IMG/VR virus record: IMGVR_UViG_3300009418_000002
Coordinates: 1 to 47,034 of that record
DNA from: a virus
DNA length: 47,034 bases
Reading direction: 5' to 3' (one strand)
The position numbers and the translations under genes were made by a program. This document shows, piece after piece, positions 47,005-47,034 of this stretch. The notes beneath the pieces were generated by a model that was not told where the DNA came from, did no database searches, and was given only the letters and a program-made list of their open reading frames with translations. Every line of letters begins with the position of its first letter. Within the stretch, counting starts at the first letter, position 1.

Positions 47005-47034
47005 TTGCCTATACTCCTCTTGGTTGTTATTGAA
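46912..47034. repeat. terminal direct repeat, right copy (circular overlap)
   Basis: Identical to bases 1-123 (see that entry). It contains the first 31 codons of the tail-tube-like gene 46591-47004 and its ribosome site. Confidence 0.95.

Noticed and set aside
1-47034. CRISPR array, integrase or attachment site
   Set aside because: I saw no regularly spaced repeats, no tyrosine or serine recombinase gene and no tRNA end duplication.

Overview
The window is one complete phage genome, circular or circularly permuted. Its first 123 bases (1-123) are repeated exactly as its last 123 (46912-47034), which looks like the overlap left when a circular genome is assembled; the unique length is then 46,911 bp. 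An HK97-type capsid, portal, large and small terminase, prohead protease, long tape-measure gene, tail-tube-like proteins and a G/GT tail-chaperone frameshift indicate a long-tailed phage (siphovirus-like). I see no integrase, CI/Cro-type repressor, tRNA, DNA polymerase or RNA polymerase, so it probably grows lytically and relies on the host for replication. The host cannot be named from sequence alone. The GH108-type lysozyme and the bacterial nonulosonate-type sugar genes fit a Gram-negative-like bacterium, but this is inference.

Almost everything is on the minus strand. Reading that strand from an intergenic region at about 36.1 kb, the order is: a large noncoding structured stretch (36084-35439); many small early genes (35422-32163); a Ycf46-like AAA ATPase with Ycf35/DUF1257-like and DUF2997-like partners (32141-29723); a recombination module with an annealing-protein candidate and a RecB/Cas4-like exonuclease (27533-26122); a replication initiator with internal iteron-like repeats (25011-24238); two small nucleases (22967-22315); a seven-gene cassette for making an activated, possibly nonulosonic, sugar (21562-15409); a ParB-methyltransferase fusion; packaging, portal and head genes (13306-1303); tail genes, running across the join to the tape measure and fibres (1300-1, 47004-37583); and lysis genes (37573-36790). 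Only two small genes (36224-36793) are on the plus strand, diverging from the same control region.

The most notable items are: (1) a candidate large ornate noncoding RNA of about 640 nt, with a good promoter, a closing helix, a 31-bp stem and several other helices whose G-U pairs favour the minus strand; (2) a Ycf46-like AAA ATPase in which the Walker B block lies before Walker A, an apparent permutation of the core; (3) a phage-encoded nonulosonate-like sugar pathway together with two GT42/DUF115-like paralogues buried in the head operon, suggesting sugar decoration of virion or host; (4) a boxA-like 15-mer followed by a hairpin, found once just after the main promoter and once before the replication genes; (5) a fused portal-MuF protein; and (6) a clear -1 frameshift site in the tail chaperone gene.

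Most neighbouring genes overlap by 1-4 bases (ATGA, TAATG), so translation is heavily coupled. Several starts were moved inward from the longest reading frame to the ATG with a good Shine-Dalgarno sequence.
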